Of a stretch of DNA of 20,996 bases, positions 1 through 7,389 are shown piece after piece. Origin of the DNA: Microbacteriaceae bacterium (GTDB lineage Bacteria; Actinomycetota; Actinomycetes; Actinomycetales; Microbacteriaceae). The position numbers and the translations under genes are program-made. How positions within the stretch are numbered: position 1 is the first letter of the stretch; each line of letters opens with the position of its first letter. Under the pieces are notes generated by a model. That model made no database searches, was not told the DNA's origin, and saw only the letters and a list, made by a program, of their open reading frames with translations. The stretch covers positions 1-20,996 of the forward strand of contig JAAYAS010000007.1 of assembly GCA_012719255.1 (NCBI GenBank), read 5' to 3'.

Positions 1-344
1 AGCGTCCGCTGCGCCTCGAGGCCGTCGAGCGCGCCGACGAGGCCGATGCCCACCGCCGACGACACCATCGGCGGCACGATCGGCATGAGCCAGCCGGCGA
101 ACGCCGCATCCGCCCCGTGCTCGTGCCGCACGAACAGCAGCACCGGCACGAGCACCGCGCTCGCGAGCCCGATCGCCGTGCCCATCACCGAGGTGAACCA
201 GTTCGGCGCGAAGCGCTTCAGGGCGTCGGCGGGCCGGTCGAGCGCGCGCAGCAGCGGGCGGCGGGATGCGCGCGGGCGGGCGCGGGCGGGGAGTCGGGAG
301 CGGGCATACCGGTCATGGTGGCCCGCATCCCCGCCTCGCGCCAA
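1..344 (-). pseudogene. Remnant of a TDT (TehA/SLAC1-like) transporter with an apparent internal deletion
   Basis: The minus strand encodes an open stretch that continues past the left edge. It reads FAPNWFTSVMGT followed directly by AIGLASAVLVPVLLFVRHE, then AFAGWLMPIVPPMVSSAVG. PNWF..VMGT is the usual start of the first membrane helix of TDT-family (tellurite/C4-dicarboxylate/anion) transporters. The GLA.AVLVP..LF.RHE and GWLMP.VPPMVS motifs normally lie roughly 110 residues further on, as I remember the family. The helices between are missing, and the join falls at a short GT repeat, as expected of a slip deletion. The start is also unclear. The in-frame start is a TTG at 344, while the more natural ATG at 316 is in another frame and stops after about 32 codons. 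The other end is outside the window. Family call fairly sure; pseudogene status inferred. Confidence 0.6.
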
Positions 345-376
345 TCGGCCGCCCGGCGGGGCCGCGCGCGAAACGG

Positions 377-382
377 TAGAAT
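377..382 (+). promoter_or_regulatory. -10 element of ffh, leaderless type
   Basis: TAGAAT ends 8 nt before the ATG at 391. A transcript starting the usual 7 or so nt downstream would begin at or within 2 nt of the start codon. No purine-rich ribosome-binding site precedes the gene. No convincing -35 element is visible, which is common for actinobacterial promoters. Confidence 0.55.
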
Positions 383-390
383 CGACCCCT

Positions 391-1953
391 ATGGCCATGT
401 TCGGGAACCTCTCTGACCGTCTCGTCGATGCGCTCGCCAACCTCCGGCAGAAGGGCAGGCTGACGCCCGCCGACGTCGACGGCACCGTGCGCGAGATCCG
501 CCGCGCCCTCCTCGAGGCCGACGTCGCCCTGCCGGTGGTGAAGGAGTTCGTCGCGCACGTGCGCGAGCGCGCCCTCGGCGACGACGTGAACAAGGCGCTC
601 AACCCGGCCCAGCAGGTCGTGCAGATCGTCAACGACGAGCTCATCCGCATCCTCGGCGGCGACGAGGCCCGTCAGCTCCACTTCGCGAAGCAGCCGCCGA
701 CGGTGATCATGCTCGTCGGCCTGCAGGGCGCCGGCAAGACGACCCTCGCGGGCAAGCTCGCGAAGTGGTTCGTCGGCCAGAAGCACTCGCCGATGCTCGT
801 CGCGGCCGACCTGCAGCGTCCGAACGCGGTGACCCAGCTGCGCATCGTCGGCGACCAGGCCGGCGTGCCGGTGTTCTCGCCCGAGCCCGGCAACGGCGTC
901 GGCGATCCGGTGCGCGTCGCCCGCGAGTCGATGCGCATCGCGCGCGACAAGCAGCACGACATCGTCATCGTCGACACCGCGGGCCGCCTCGGCGTCGACG
1001 AGGTGCTCATGCAGCAGGCCGCCGACATCAAGGCCGCGGTGAACCCCGACGAGGTGCTCTTCGTCATCGACTCGATGATCGGTCAGGACGCCGTCGCCAC
1101 CGCGAAGGCGTTCCACGACGGCGTCGGCTTCACCGGGGCGGTGCTCACGAAGCTCGACGGCGACACCCGCGGCGGCGCGGCGCTGTCGGTCGCGCAGACC
1201 ACCGGCCGGCCGATCCTGTTCGCGTCGACCGGCGAGAAGCTCGACGACTTCGAGCGCTTCCACCCCGACCGGATGGCCTCGCGCATCCTCAACATGGGCG
1301 ACGTGCTCTCGCTCATCGAGCAGGCGCAGAAGGCGTTCGACGAGGAGGAGGCCCGCAAGGCCGCCGAGAAGATCGCGAAGGACCAGTTCACCCTCGACGA
1401 CTTCCTCGTGCAGATGCAGCAGCTGCGCAAGGCCGGCAACTTCAAGAAGATGATCGGCATGCTCCCGGGCGTCACCCGCGAGATGAAGGCGCAGCTCGAC
1501 GACTTCGACGAGGGCTCGATGGTGCGCATCGAGGCGATCATCCAGTCGATGACGCCGCTCGAGCGCGAGCAGCCGAAGGTGCTCAACGGCTCGCGGCGCG
1601 CCCGCATCGCGCGCGGTTCGGGCACGACGGTGACCGAGGTGAACGATCTCGTGAAGCGCTTCGAGCAGTCGGCGAAGATGATGCGCACGATGGCGCGCGG
1701 CGCGATGCCGGGCGTTCCCGGCATGGGCCCGATGGGCGGCGGCGCGCCGGCCCGCGGCGGCAAGAAGAAGGCCGCGAAGGGCAAGGGCAAGAAGTTCTCG
1801 GGCAACCCCGCGAAGCGGGCGGCCGAGCCGGTGCAGGAGCAGCGGCCCGCCGGCGCCGCGTTCGGCGCCGGCGCGTTCGGCGGCGGCGCGGGCGGCCAGG
1901 GCCAGCCCACGCCGGAGGAGCTCGAGAAGCTCCAGCAGTTCCTGCGCAAGTAG
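391..1953 (+). CDS. ffh: Signal recognition particle protein Ffh (SRP54)
   Basis: GTPase subunit of the bacterial signal recognition particle. It binds 4.5S RNA and signal sequences of nascent membrane/secreted proteins and docks on FtsY. The 520-residue product has the N-terminal helical bundle, then the G domain with P-loop GLQGAGKTT (residues 110-118), DTAGRLG (from 195) and TKLDGDTRGG (from 253). The Met-rich M domain follows, including the RGSGTTVTEVNDL segment. The end is a Lys/Gly/Ala-rich tail of about 70 residues with runs of Gly, typical of actinobacterial Ffh. The frame is open upstream to position 46, but family similarity begins only at MAMFGNLSDRL and a -10 box sits just before it, so 391 is the start (397 is a second in-frame ATG). 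The gene converges on trmD. Confidence 0.97.
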   Translation: MAMFGNLSDRLVDALANLRQKGRLTPADVDGTVREIRRALLEADVALPVVKEFVAHVRERALGDDVNKALNPAQQVVQIVNDELIRILGGDEARQLHFAKQPPTVIMLVGLQGAGKTTLAGKLAKWFVGQKHSPMLVAADLQRPNAVTQLRIVGDQAGVPVFSPEPGNGVGDPVRVARESMRIARDKQHDIVIVDTAGRLGVDEVLMQQAADIKAAVNPDEVLFVIDSMIGQDAVATAKAFHDGVGFTGAVLTKLDGDTRGGAALSVAQTTGRPILFASTGEKLDDFERFHPDRMASRILNMGDVLSLIEQAQKAFDEEEARKAAEKIAKDQFTLDDFLVQMQQLRKAGNFKKMIGMLPGVTREMKAQLDDFDEGSMVRIEAIIQSMTPLEREQPKVLNGSRRARIARGSGTTVTEVNDLVKRFEQSAKMMRTMARGAMPGVPGMGPMGGGAPARGGKKKAAKGKGKKFSGNPAKRAAEPVQEQRPAGAAFGAGAFGGGAGGQGQPTPEELEKLQQFLRK

Positions 1954-1972
1954 CGAGGCGGCGGGTCTCGTG

Positions 1973-2223
1973 GACTCTCCCGGGAGAGTCGGCGGCGCCC
2001 GGTCGACTCCCCCGGGAGAGTCGGCGGCGCTCCCGGCAGAGTCGGTGGATGCGGCCTGAGACGGGCGGATCCCCCGGATCGACGGCGTGTCGCTGGCGAA
2101 TCCGCCTGCTGCCGTCACCCGCGTCGACCGCCCCGGGAGAGTCGCCGACCCTCCCGGGAGAGTCGACGGCATCCGCCCGACCCTCCCGGGGGAGTCCAGG
2201 GTCCCGACCTTCCCGGGAGAGCC
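1973..2223. repeat. Cluster of degenerate GACTCTCCCGGGAGAGTC palindromes
   Basis: The 334-nt gap between the convergent stops of ffh and trmD holds no convincing gene. It contains at least seven copies of an 18-bp palindrome. The copy at 1973-1990 is perfect. Variants lie at 2005-2022, 2030-2043 (partial), 2126-2143, 2147-2164, 2179-2196 and 2206-2223. Two more degenerate halves (GCCGGGAGGGTC-like) follow to about 2265. Most copies keep a CCCGGG core, and several are followed by GGCGGCG or GACGGC. Starts are spaced 21-32 bp, except for a gap after the third. Individual copies could fold as short hairpins and act as bidirectional terminators, or be protein-binding sites. No T-tract follows. 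Confidence 0.85.
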
Positions 2224-2287
2224 GGACGGAGGCGCCGGGAGGGTCGGCGGCGCTGCGCCGGGAGGGGGCCGAGGGTGCGCGGCGCCC

Positions 2288-3019
2288 TCAGCCCTCGCCG
2301 TGCTCGGCGAGCCAGGCGTCGTAGAGGTCGGGGCGCACGCGGCGGGTGCGCTCGAGCTGCTGCTCGCGGCGCCACTCGGCGACCTTCGCGTGGTGGCCCG
2401 ACAGCAGCACCGGCGGCACCTCGCGGTCGCGCCATCGGGCCGGCTTCGTGTAGCTCGGGTACTCGAGCAGGCCCTGCTCGTGCGACTCCTCGACGAGCGA
2501 CTCGGGGTTGCCGACGACGCCCGGCACGAGCCGGCCGAACGCCTCGATCATCGCCATCACGGCGACCTCGCCGCCGTTGAGCACGTAGTCGCCGAGCGAG
2601 ACGAGCTCGACCCGCGCGCGCTCGGCGGCCCAGTCGAACACGCGCTGGTCGATGCCCTCGTAGCGCCCGCATCCGAACACGATGTGCGGCTCGCGCGCGA
2701 AGCGCCGGGCCGTCGCCTGCGTGAACACCTCGCCGGCGGGGGAGGGGAACACGATGAGCGGGGGATCGCCGCCGCCCTCCGCAGCGGCCGCCTCGTCGAG
2801 GATCGCGTCGAGGGTCTCGCCCCACGGCTCGGGCTTCATCACCATGCCGGCGCCGCCGCCGTACGGGGTGTCGTCGACGGTTCGGTGGCGGTCGTGGGTC
2901 GCGTCGCGCAGGTCGTGCACGTGCAGGTCGAACAGTCCCTGCGCCCGGGCCTTGCCGAGCAGCGAGATGTCGAGCACGTCGAAGAACGACGGGAAGATCG
3001 TGACGATGTCGACGCGCAC
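2288..3019 (-). CDS. trmD: tRNA (guanine-N1)-methyltransferase TrmD
   Basis: Methylates G37 at N1 in tRNAs with G36, using S-adenosylmethionine, to prevent +1 frameshifting. The 243-residue product shows the SPOUT trefoil-knot elements GCGRYEGID (117-125) and SLGDYVLNGGE (141-151). It also has YGGGAGMV near 53 and the C-terminal VPPVLLSGHHAKV block. Translation starts at GTG 3019, preceded by a perfect AGGAGG (3027-3032) with 7 nt spacing. The stop codon of the upstream membrane gene lies 2 nt before the start, so this is the last gene of the rpsP operon. Oddity: where E. coli TrmD has the catalytic Asp169 in EDSF, this protein has EESH, placing a Glu at residue 178. The alignment is by eye. 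Confidence 0.97.
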   Translation of the reverse strand: MRVDIVTIFPSFFDVLDISLLGKARAQGLFDLHVHDLRDATHDRHRTVDDTPYGGGAGMVMKPEPWGETLDAILDEAAAAEGGGDPPLIVFPSPAGEVFTQATARRFAREPHIVFGCGRYEGIDQRVFDWAAERARVELVSLGDYVLNGGEVAVMAMIEAFGRLVPGVVGNPESLVEESHEQGLLEYPSYTKPARWRDREVPPVLLSGHHAKVAEWRREQQLERTRRVRPDLYDAWLAEHGEG

Positions 3020-3021
3020 GG

Positions 3022-4698
3022 TCAGGCCTCCTGGACGGGGTCGGCGGCGGGCGGGATGCGGTCGGCGCCGGTCGCGGGCTCGGGGATGCGGTGCTCGCCG
3101 GCGGCGGGATCGGCCGGGGCCGGTGCGGCACGGTCGGCCGCGGGCGCCGAGGCGGTCGTCGCGTCCCGGAGCCGACGATCGCGAACCGCGGGATCGGTCG
3201 CGCTCCCGGGCCGGGCCGCACCGGCGCCCGGGCGCGCGCCGGGGTCGACGACGACGGGCGCGACGCCGGTGGGGTGCACGGCGTTCGCGGCGGTCGGCGG
3301 TCCGAGCGGGTCGGCGTCGTGGGCGACGTCGCCGGTGCCCTGCACGCCGGCGACGAGGTGGTAGACGAGCCCGGCGATCGGCCCGAGCACGAGCGCGAGC
3401 TCGACGGCGGCGACCGGCTGCGGCACGACGACGAGCACGAGCGCGGCGACGAGCGCGGCGAGCCACCAGCCGATGACGTAGTGGCGGTGGCGGTCGCGGG
3501 CGAGCGTGGCGGTGCCGGTGACGTAGAGCGCGGCGGTGAGCGCGCCGCCGAGCGTGAGCACCGCGAGCACCTCGCCCGAGAGCGTGAAGCCCTCGCCCAT
3601 GAACTCGATCACCGGCGTGCCGAGCACCCAGGCGAAGAAGGCGAGCACGAGGCCGACGAGGGCGATGCCGGCGAAGGGCACGATGAGGGCGCGCCGGCCG
3701 CGGTCGAGCCGCGCGGCCGAGTAGACGACGAGCGCGTTCTGGAACGACGCCATCGGCGTCAGCGTGACCGCGCGCACGAGCAGCACCCCGATGAGGAGGT
3801 TCGAGAGCACGAGCGGCTCGATGCCGGGCCGCACGAGCGCGAGCAGCACCGGGAAGCCGACGACGAAGAGCGTCGGGGCGGAGGCGACCGCCGAGGCGCT
3901 GAAGCCGCGGCGCACGAAGTCGTCGTTCGGCACGTCGGTGCGGCGGTGGAGCATCTCGCGGCCGACGGGCGTGCCGAGGAGGATGATCGGGGTGATGACG
4001 AGCCCCGCGGCGGCGGCGAGGATGAAGCCGAGCAGCGGCGCCCCGCTCGCCGCGGCGATCGCGGCGGCGACGATGCGCAGCAGCGCCTCGGCGGCGATGA
4101 GCGCGCCGTAGCCGCGCCAGCGGCCGGTGCCCGAGAGCATCCCGGCGACCGCGCCCTGCACCGACAGCAGCACGATCGACACGGCGATCAGCGCGGTGCC
4201 GACGAGCCAGTGCTCGGCGGGCAGCAGCAGCGGCCCCCACAGCGGCGAGGCGAGCACCGACAGGCCGGCGACGAGCAGGCCCATGCCGGTGGCGACGCGG
4301 ATGGGGAGGGCGCCGGGCAGCACGGATGCGGCGGCGACGCGGTGCGAGCCGCGCGGCAGCAGCCGGCGGCGCTGGTCGGCGGCGAGCTCCTCGCGGCTGA
4401 CGAGCTCGATGACGCTGGTGCCGGTCGGCCCCTCAGAGACGACGATCTCGTCGGCGTCGTCGATGCCGTTGTCGTTCTCGTCGACGATCGGCCGGTCGGT
4501 GTCGCGGGCGAGCTTCGCGCGCACGCCGCGGGCGGTCTCCTGCATGAGGCCGCCGATGGTGCCGGCGATGGTGAAGAACAGCGCCCAGACGATGAAGAAC
4601 GCCGCGAAGCGCTCGGCGCCGAGCGCGCGGGAGGCGAGCAGGATGACGACGTAGCCGGCGATGCCCGCGAGCACCGAGGAGGTACCGACCCAGCGCAT
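3022..4698 (-). CDS. Multispanning membrane protein, MOP/Wzx-MurJ flippase-like
   Basis: 558 residues with many hydrophobic helices (for example about 8-27, 34-53, 133-153, 165-187 and several more to about 455). A Pro/Ala/Gly-rich, probably disordered tail of about 100 residues follows. The start ERFAAFFIVWALFFTIAG followed by GLMQETARGVRAK resembles polysaccharide-exporter/flippase proteins of the MOP superfamily, which carry a Q..xTR motif after helix 2. A lipid-linked sugar or polymer flippase role is therefore possible but unproven. The loop after helix 2 (about 56-130) is long and contains DENDNGIDDADE (73-84), which resembles a calcium-binding D-x-N-x-N-G loop. The ATG at 4698 has GGGAG about 7 nt upstream. 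The gene lies 4 nt after rimM and 2 nt before trmD, so it is probably co-transcribed with translation genes. Confidence 0.75.
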   Translation of the reverse strand: MRWVGTSSVLAGIAGYVVILLASRALGAERFAAFFIVWALFFTIAGTIGGLMQETARGVRAKLARDTDRPIVDENDNGIDDADEIVVSEGPTGTSVIELVSREELAADQRRRLLPRGSHRVAAASVLPGALPIRVATGMGLLVAGLSVLASPLWGPLLLPAEHWLVGTALIAVSIVLLSVQGAVAGMLSGTGRWRGYGALIAAEALLRIVAAAIAAASGAPLLGFILAAAAGLVITPIILLGTPVGREMLHRRTDVPNDDFVRRGFSASAVASAPTLFVVGFPVLLALVRPGIEPLVLSNLLIGVLLVRAVTLTPMASFQNALVVYSAARLDRGRRALIVPFAGIALVGLVLAFFAWVLGTPVIEFMGEGFTLSGEVLAVLTLGGALTAALYVTGTATLARDRHRHYVIGWWLAALVAALVLVVVPQPVAAVELALVLGPIAGLVYHLVAGVQGTGDVAHDADPLGPPTAANAVHPTGVAPVVVDPGARPGAGAARPGSATDPAVRDRRLRDATTASAPAADRAAPAPADPAAGEHRIPEPATGADRIPPAADPVQEA

Positions 4699-4702
4699 CC
4701 GG

Positions 4703-5296
4703 CTACTCCCGATCGTCGAGTTCGTCGGCGTCGGCGGCGGGATCGGGCTCGTCGGCGTCCTCGAAGAGGCCGCCCGGCGGGGTGATGGTGACGGTGCCGG
4801 CGGCGAGGTCGACCTCGGGCACGAGGTCCTTCACGAAGGGGAGCATGACCTCGTCGTCGCCGGTCGAGACGACGAGCAGGTCCTGCGCGGGGAGGTGGTC
4901 GACGCGGGCGACCTCGCCGACCCTCGCGCCGTCGCGGACGACGGCGAGGCCGACGAGCTGGTGGTCGTACCAGGTGTCGGGGTCGAGCTCCTCGGCGTCG
5001 TCCTGGTCGACCCAGAGGATGGCGCGCACGAGCGACTCGGCGGCGGTGCGGTCGACGACGTCCTCGAAGAACGCGACCGGCACGTCGTTGAACCAGCGCA
5101 GCTCGCGCAGCACGACGCTGCGGCCGTGCCAGGGGGAGGTGCTCGGCACCTGCAGCGAGAACGAGGCGCCGGGCACGAAGCGGCGCTCGGGCTCGTCGGT
5201 GTAGAGCTCGAGCTTCAGGGCGCCCTTGAGCCCGTGGGCCTTGACGAGGCGGCCCACCCGCAACTGGGTGATGCCGCCGCGGCGCTTGCCGGCCAA
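4703..5296 (-). CDS. rimM: 16S rRNA processing protein RimM
   Basis: Ribosome maturation factor that binds S19 and helps assemble the 30S head. The 197-residue product begins with the RimM N-domain signature LRVGRLVKAHGLKGALKLELYT (about residues 12-33). A PRC-barrel domain starts near WYDHQLVGLAVV and ends at PEVDLAAGTVTITPPGGLFE, followed by an acidic tail rich in Asp/Glu. The likely start is TTG at 5296, one nt after the khpA stop codon. No Shine-Dalgarno sequence precedes it, so translation is probably coupled to khpA. The nearest downstream alternative, a TTG at residue 12, would remove little but leave the N-domain very tight. It is the third gene of the rpsP operon. Confidence 0.95.
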   Translation of the reverse strand: MAGKRRGGITQLRVGRLVKAHGLKGALKLELYTDEPERRFVPGASFSLQVPSTSPWHGRSVVLRELRWFNDVPVAFFEDVVDRTAAESLVRAILWVDQDDAEELDPDTWYDHQLVGLAVVRDGARVGEVARVDHLPAQDLLVVSTGDDEVMLPFVKDLVPEVDLAAGTVTITPPGGLFEDADEPDPAADADELDDRE

Positions 5297-5297
5297 C

Positions 5298-5528
5298 TCA
5301 GTCGTCGGCCACGTCGACGCGGACGCGGCGGCCGTCGGCGAGCGCGGAGATCAGGGTGCGCAGCGCCTTCGCCGTGCGTCCCTGCCGACCGATGACGCGG
5401 CCGAGGTCCTCGTGGTGCACGTGCACCACGAGGACCTCGCCGCGATTCGAGTCGCGGGCGTCCACGCGGACATCGTCGGGTCGGTCGACGATGCCACGTA
5501 CGAGGTGATCGAGCGCGGACGCGAGCAT
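5298..5528 (-). CDS. khpA: KH-domain RNA-binding protein KhpA
   Basis: Small single-KH-domain protein (76 residues). Its homologues bind RNA, often with KhpB/Jag, and affect cell division and elongation in Gram-positive bacteria. The KH GXXG loop is GRQG (47-50), in the context DLGRVIGRQGRTAKALRTLI typical of the family. The ATG at 5528 lies 2 nt after the rpsP stop, and the gene ends one nt before rimM. This rpsP-khpA-rimM-trmD order is conserved in Gram-positive bacteria. Codons 31-42 (EVLVVHVHHEDL) coincide with a perfect 38-bp palindrome, so both DNA strands encode the same peptide there. Family members I remember read closer to EVLEVRVHPDDL, so the palindrome coincides with the deviating residues. 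Confidence 0.93.
   Translation of the reverse strand: MLASALDHLVRGIVDRPDDVRVDARDSNRGEVLVVHVHHEDLGRVIGRQGRTAKALRTLISALADGRRVRVDVADD
5402..5439. repeat. Perfect 38-bp palindrome inside khpA
   Basis: Each of the 19 bases from 5402 to 5420 pairs with its mirror base from 5439 down to 5421, with no mismatch. The left arm begins CGAGGTCCTC and the centre is GTGCACGTGCAC. The flanking pair 5401/5440 does not match. In the mRNA it could form a stem of about 17 bp with a 4-nt loop, some 105 nt upstream of the rimM start. In DNA it could extrude a cruciform. Confidence 0.97.
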
Positions 5529-5530
5529 GA

Positions 5531-5986
5531 CTACTCGGCCTCGGTCTCGGCCGGGGTCTCGGCGTCGGCCTCGGCGGCCGGCTCGTCGGCGGCGGGCTCG
5601 TCGGCCGACTCGGTCTCCGCGGCGGGGGCCGGGGTCTCGGTCTTCGGCTTGAGCACGGGCTTCTTCGCCGCGTCGGCGACGAACGCCTCCTTCTCGGCGG
5701 GCGCCTCGACGGTCGACTCGGTCGAGCCCTCGCCGGTGAACTTGCCCCAGTCGCCGGTGAGCTTGAGCAGGGCCTGAACCGCCTCGGTGGGCTGGGCGCC
5801 GACCGAGAGCCAGTACTGGGCGCGCTCCGAGTCGATCTCGATGAGCGAGGGGTTGAGGGTCGGCTTGTAGAGGCCGATCTCCTCGATGACGCGGCCATCG
5901 CGCTTGGTGCGCGAGTCGGCGACGACGACGCGGTAGTGCGGCACCCGGATCTTGCCGAGGCGCTTCAGACGGATCTTGACAGACAC
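5531..5986 (-). CDS. rpsP: 30S ribosomal protein S16
   Basis: Primary-type 30S assembly protein. The first 85 or so residues are canonical S16: VKIRLKRLGKIRVPHYRVVVADSR at the start and IEEIGLYKPTLNP, then RAQYWLSVGAQPTEAVQALL. The remaining 60 or so residues form an extension rich in Ala, Glu, Pro and Thr, ending in repeated PAAE/ETEAE. This makes the protein 151 residues, against about 80-90 in E. coli; such tails are common in actinobacterial S16. The start is GTG at 5986, with AGGAG (5991-5995) 4 nt upstream. It is the first gene of the minus-strand operon rpsP-khpA-rimM-membrane protein-trmD. Confidence 0.97.
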   Translation of the reverse strand: MSVKIRLKRLGKIRVPHYRVVVADSRTKRDGRVIEEIGLYKPTLNPSLIEIDSERAQYWLSVGAQPTEAVQALLKLTGDWGKFTGEGSTESTVEAPAEKEAFVADAAKKPVLKPKTETPAPAAETESADEPAADEPAAEADAETPAETEAE

Positions 5987-6112
5987 GTGTCTCCTGTAGG
6001 TGGTGTTGAGGCTTCAGAACGCACGGTCGAGGGCGTGGGGCACGCTCGGCCTGGGCTCGCTGACTGCCTGCGCGATGCGGAGAGAGGGTCGCCGACGCAG
6101 ACTCAGCCATCC

Positions 6113-6118
6113 ATTCTT
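6113..6118 (-). promoter_or_regulatory. Candidate extended -10 of the rpsP operon
   Basis: On the minus strand the sequence TGCAAGAAT gives a TGN-extended -10 hexamer AAGAAT about 127 nt upstream of the rpsP start. It lies in the most AT-rich part of the 225-nt divergent region between rpsP and the ligase gene. No good -35 element was seen. The resulting leader would be about 120 nt. No clear terminator or switch was recognised in it. Confidence 0.35.
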
Positions 6119-6198
6119 GCAGATTTCCGGGCCGGATGCGGTCCGGACTTCTCGCGGTCCATCCTCGACGGTCCCCTCCCGCGCGCGACTCGAGGGCC

Positions 6199-6204
6199 TA
6201 CGAT
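6199..6204 (+). promoter_or_regulatory. -10 element of the ligase gene, leaderless type
   Basis: TACGAT ends 7 nt before the ATG at 6212. An RNA starting 7-8 nt downstream would begin at that ATG. This also favours 6212 over the in-frame ATG at 6203, which overlaps the hexamer. Confidence 0.5.
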
Positions 6205-6211
6205 GGCGCAC

Positions 6212-7306
6212 ATGGACTTCGCGGCCTCCCGGCGATCGACGCTGGGCATCGAGTGGGAACTCGCGCTCGTCGACCCCGCCAGCGGGCATCTCGTCGGCCG
6301 CGCGGCCGAGGTGATCGAGGCGGTCGGCGACCCGCGCGTCGCCGGCGAGTTCCTCACGAACACGATCGAGCTCATCACCGGCGTGCACGACGACGTCGGC
6401 GGCGCGACCGCCGAGCTGCGCGAGCTGCGCGCCCTCGTCTCGCGGGCCGCCGACCACCTCGGCGTCGGCGTCGTCGGTCTCGGCGCGCACCCCTACTCCG
6501 ACTGGCAGCTGCAGACGGTCGTCCCCGACGAGCGCTACCTGCGGGTCGTCGAGCGCACCCGGCAGTGGGGCCGGCAGCTCGCGATCTGGGGCGTGCACGT
6601 GCACATCGGGCTCACCTCCTGCGAGCACGCGATCCCGGCGATGGCGGCGGTGCTCGCCGACTACCCGATGCTGCTCGCGATCTCGGCGGGCAGCCCATAT
6701 TGGGAGGGCGAGGACACCGGCTACGCCTCGCACCGCTCGATGCTCTTCCAGCAGCTGCCGACCGGCGGCATCCCGCCCGAGTTCGACGACTGGGCCGGGC
6801 TGTCGCGCGAGGTCGACGCGATGCTCGCCGCCGGCGTCGTGCTCGACGAGCGCGAGCTGCGCTGGGACGTGCGCCCCTCGAGCCGCTTCGGCACCATCGA
6901 GGTGCGGGTGTTCGACTCGATGGCGACGGTCGCCGAGGTCGGCGCCGCCGCCGCGCTCACGCAGTGCATCGTCGAGGAGGCGGTGCGCGCCCTCGAGGCC
7001 GGCCGCGCCCCGCGGAGGCTGCCGGCGTGGGCGGTCGCCGAGAACAAGTTCCGCGCCGCGCGCTGGGGCTTCGACACGCAGTTCATCATCGACGACGCGG
7101 GCACGGTGATGCACGGTCGCGAGTGGCTCGCCCAGCGCATCGACGAGCTGCAGCCGATCGCCCGCGACCTCGACTGCGAGGCGAAGGTCGTCTCGGCGCT
7201 CTCGTTCGCGCAGGCGACCGGCGCCGACCGGCAGCGCGCCGCCCGTCGCAGCGGCGGCGGCAAGCAGGCGATCATCGACGCCCTCCGCGTCGACTTCCTG
7301 CGCTGA
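6212..7306 (+). CDS. Carboxylate-amine ligase, YbdK/GCS2 family
   Basis: 364-residue member of the glutamate-cysteine ligase type 2 family (YbdK-like). Members ligate a carboxylate to an amine at the cost of ATP, and the E. coli homologue has weak gamma-glutamylcysteine synthetase activity. The N-terminus TLGIEWELALVD carries the metal-binding acidic pair in the E-x-E arrangement (E14, E16). HVHIG (129-133) is the conserved substrate/metal motif, and WDVRPSSRFGTIEVRVFD is the C-terminal core. The actual substrate is not known. The gene is divergent from the rpsP operon and followed by an unrelated membrane protein with its own promoter. The start is set by the -10 box 7 nt upstream. The length is normal for the family. 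Confidence 0.88.
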   Translation: MDFAASRRSTLGIEWELALVDPASGHLVGRAAEVIEAVGDPRVAGEFLTNTIELITGVHDDVGGATAELRELRALVSRAADHLGVGVVGLGAHPYSDWQLQTVVPDERYLRVVERTRQWGRQLAIWGVHVHIGLTSCEHAIPAMAAVLADYPMLLAISAGSPYWEGEDTGYASHRSMLFQQLPTGGIPPEFDDWAGLSREVDAMLAAGVVLDERELRWDVRPSSRFGTIEVRVFDSMATVAEVGAAAALTQCIVEEAVRALEAGRAPRRLPAWAVAENKFRAARWGFDTQFIIDDAGTVMHGREWLAQRIDELQPIARDLDCEAKVVSALSFAQATGADRQRAARRSGGGKQAIIDALRVDFLR

Positions 7307-7389
7307 GCCGCACCGCGTGCCGGCCCGCGGGCGCCTGCGCTGAGGGCGAACGGCGGCCCGCACCGCCCCGATCTTCCAGCCGTGGTCGC

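Noticed and set aside
46..390. N-terminal extension of Ffh
   Set aside because: The extra 115 residues are low complexity, antisense to the transporter remnant, and a -10 box sits directly before the canonical start at 391.
2087..3364. Plus-strand gene across the palindrome region and trmD
   Set aside because: It has no recognisable motif, runs antisense to trmD and crosses the repeat cluster.
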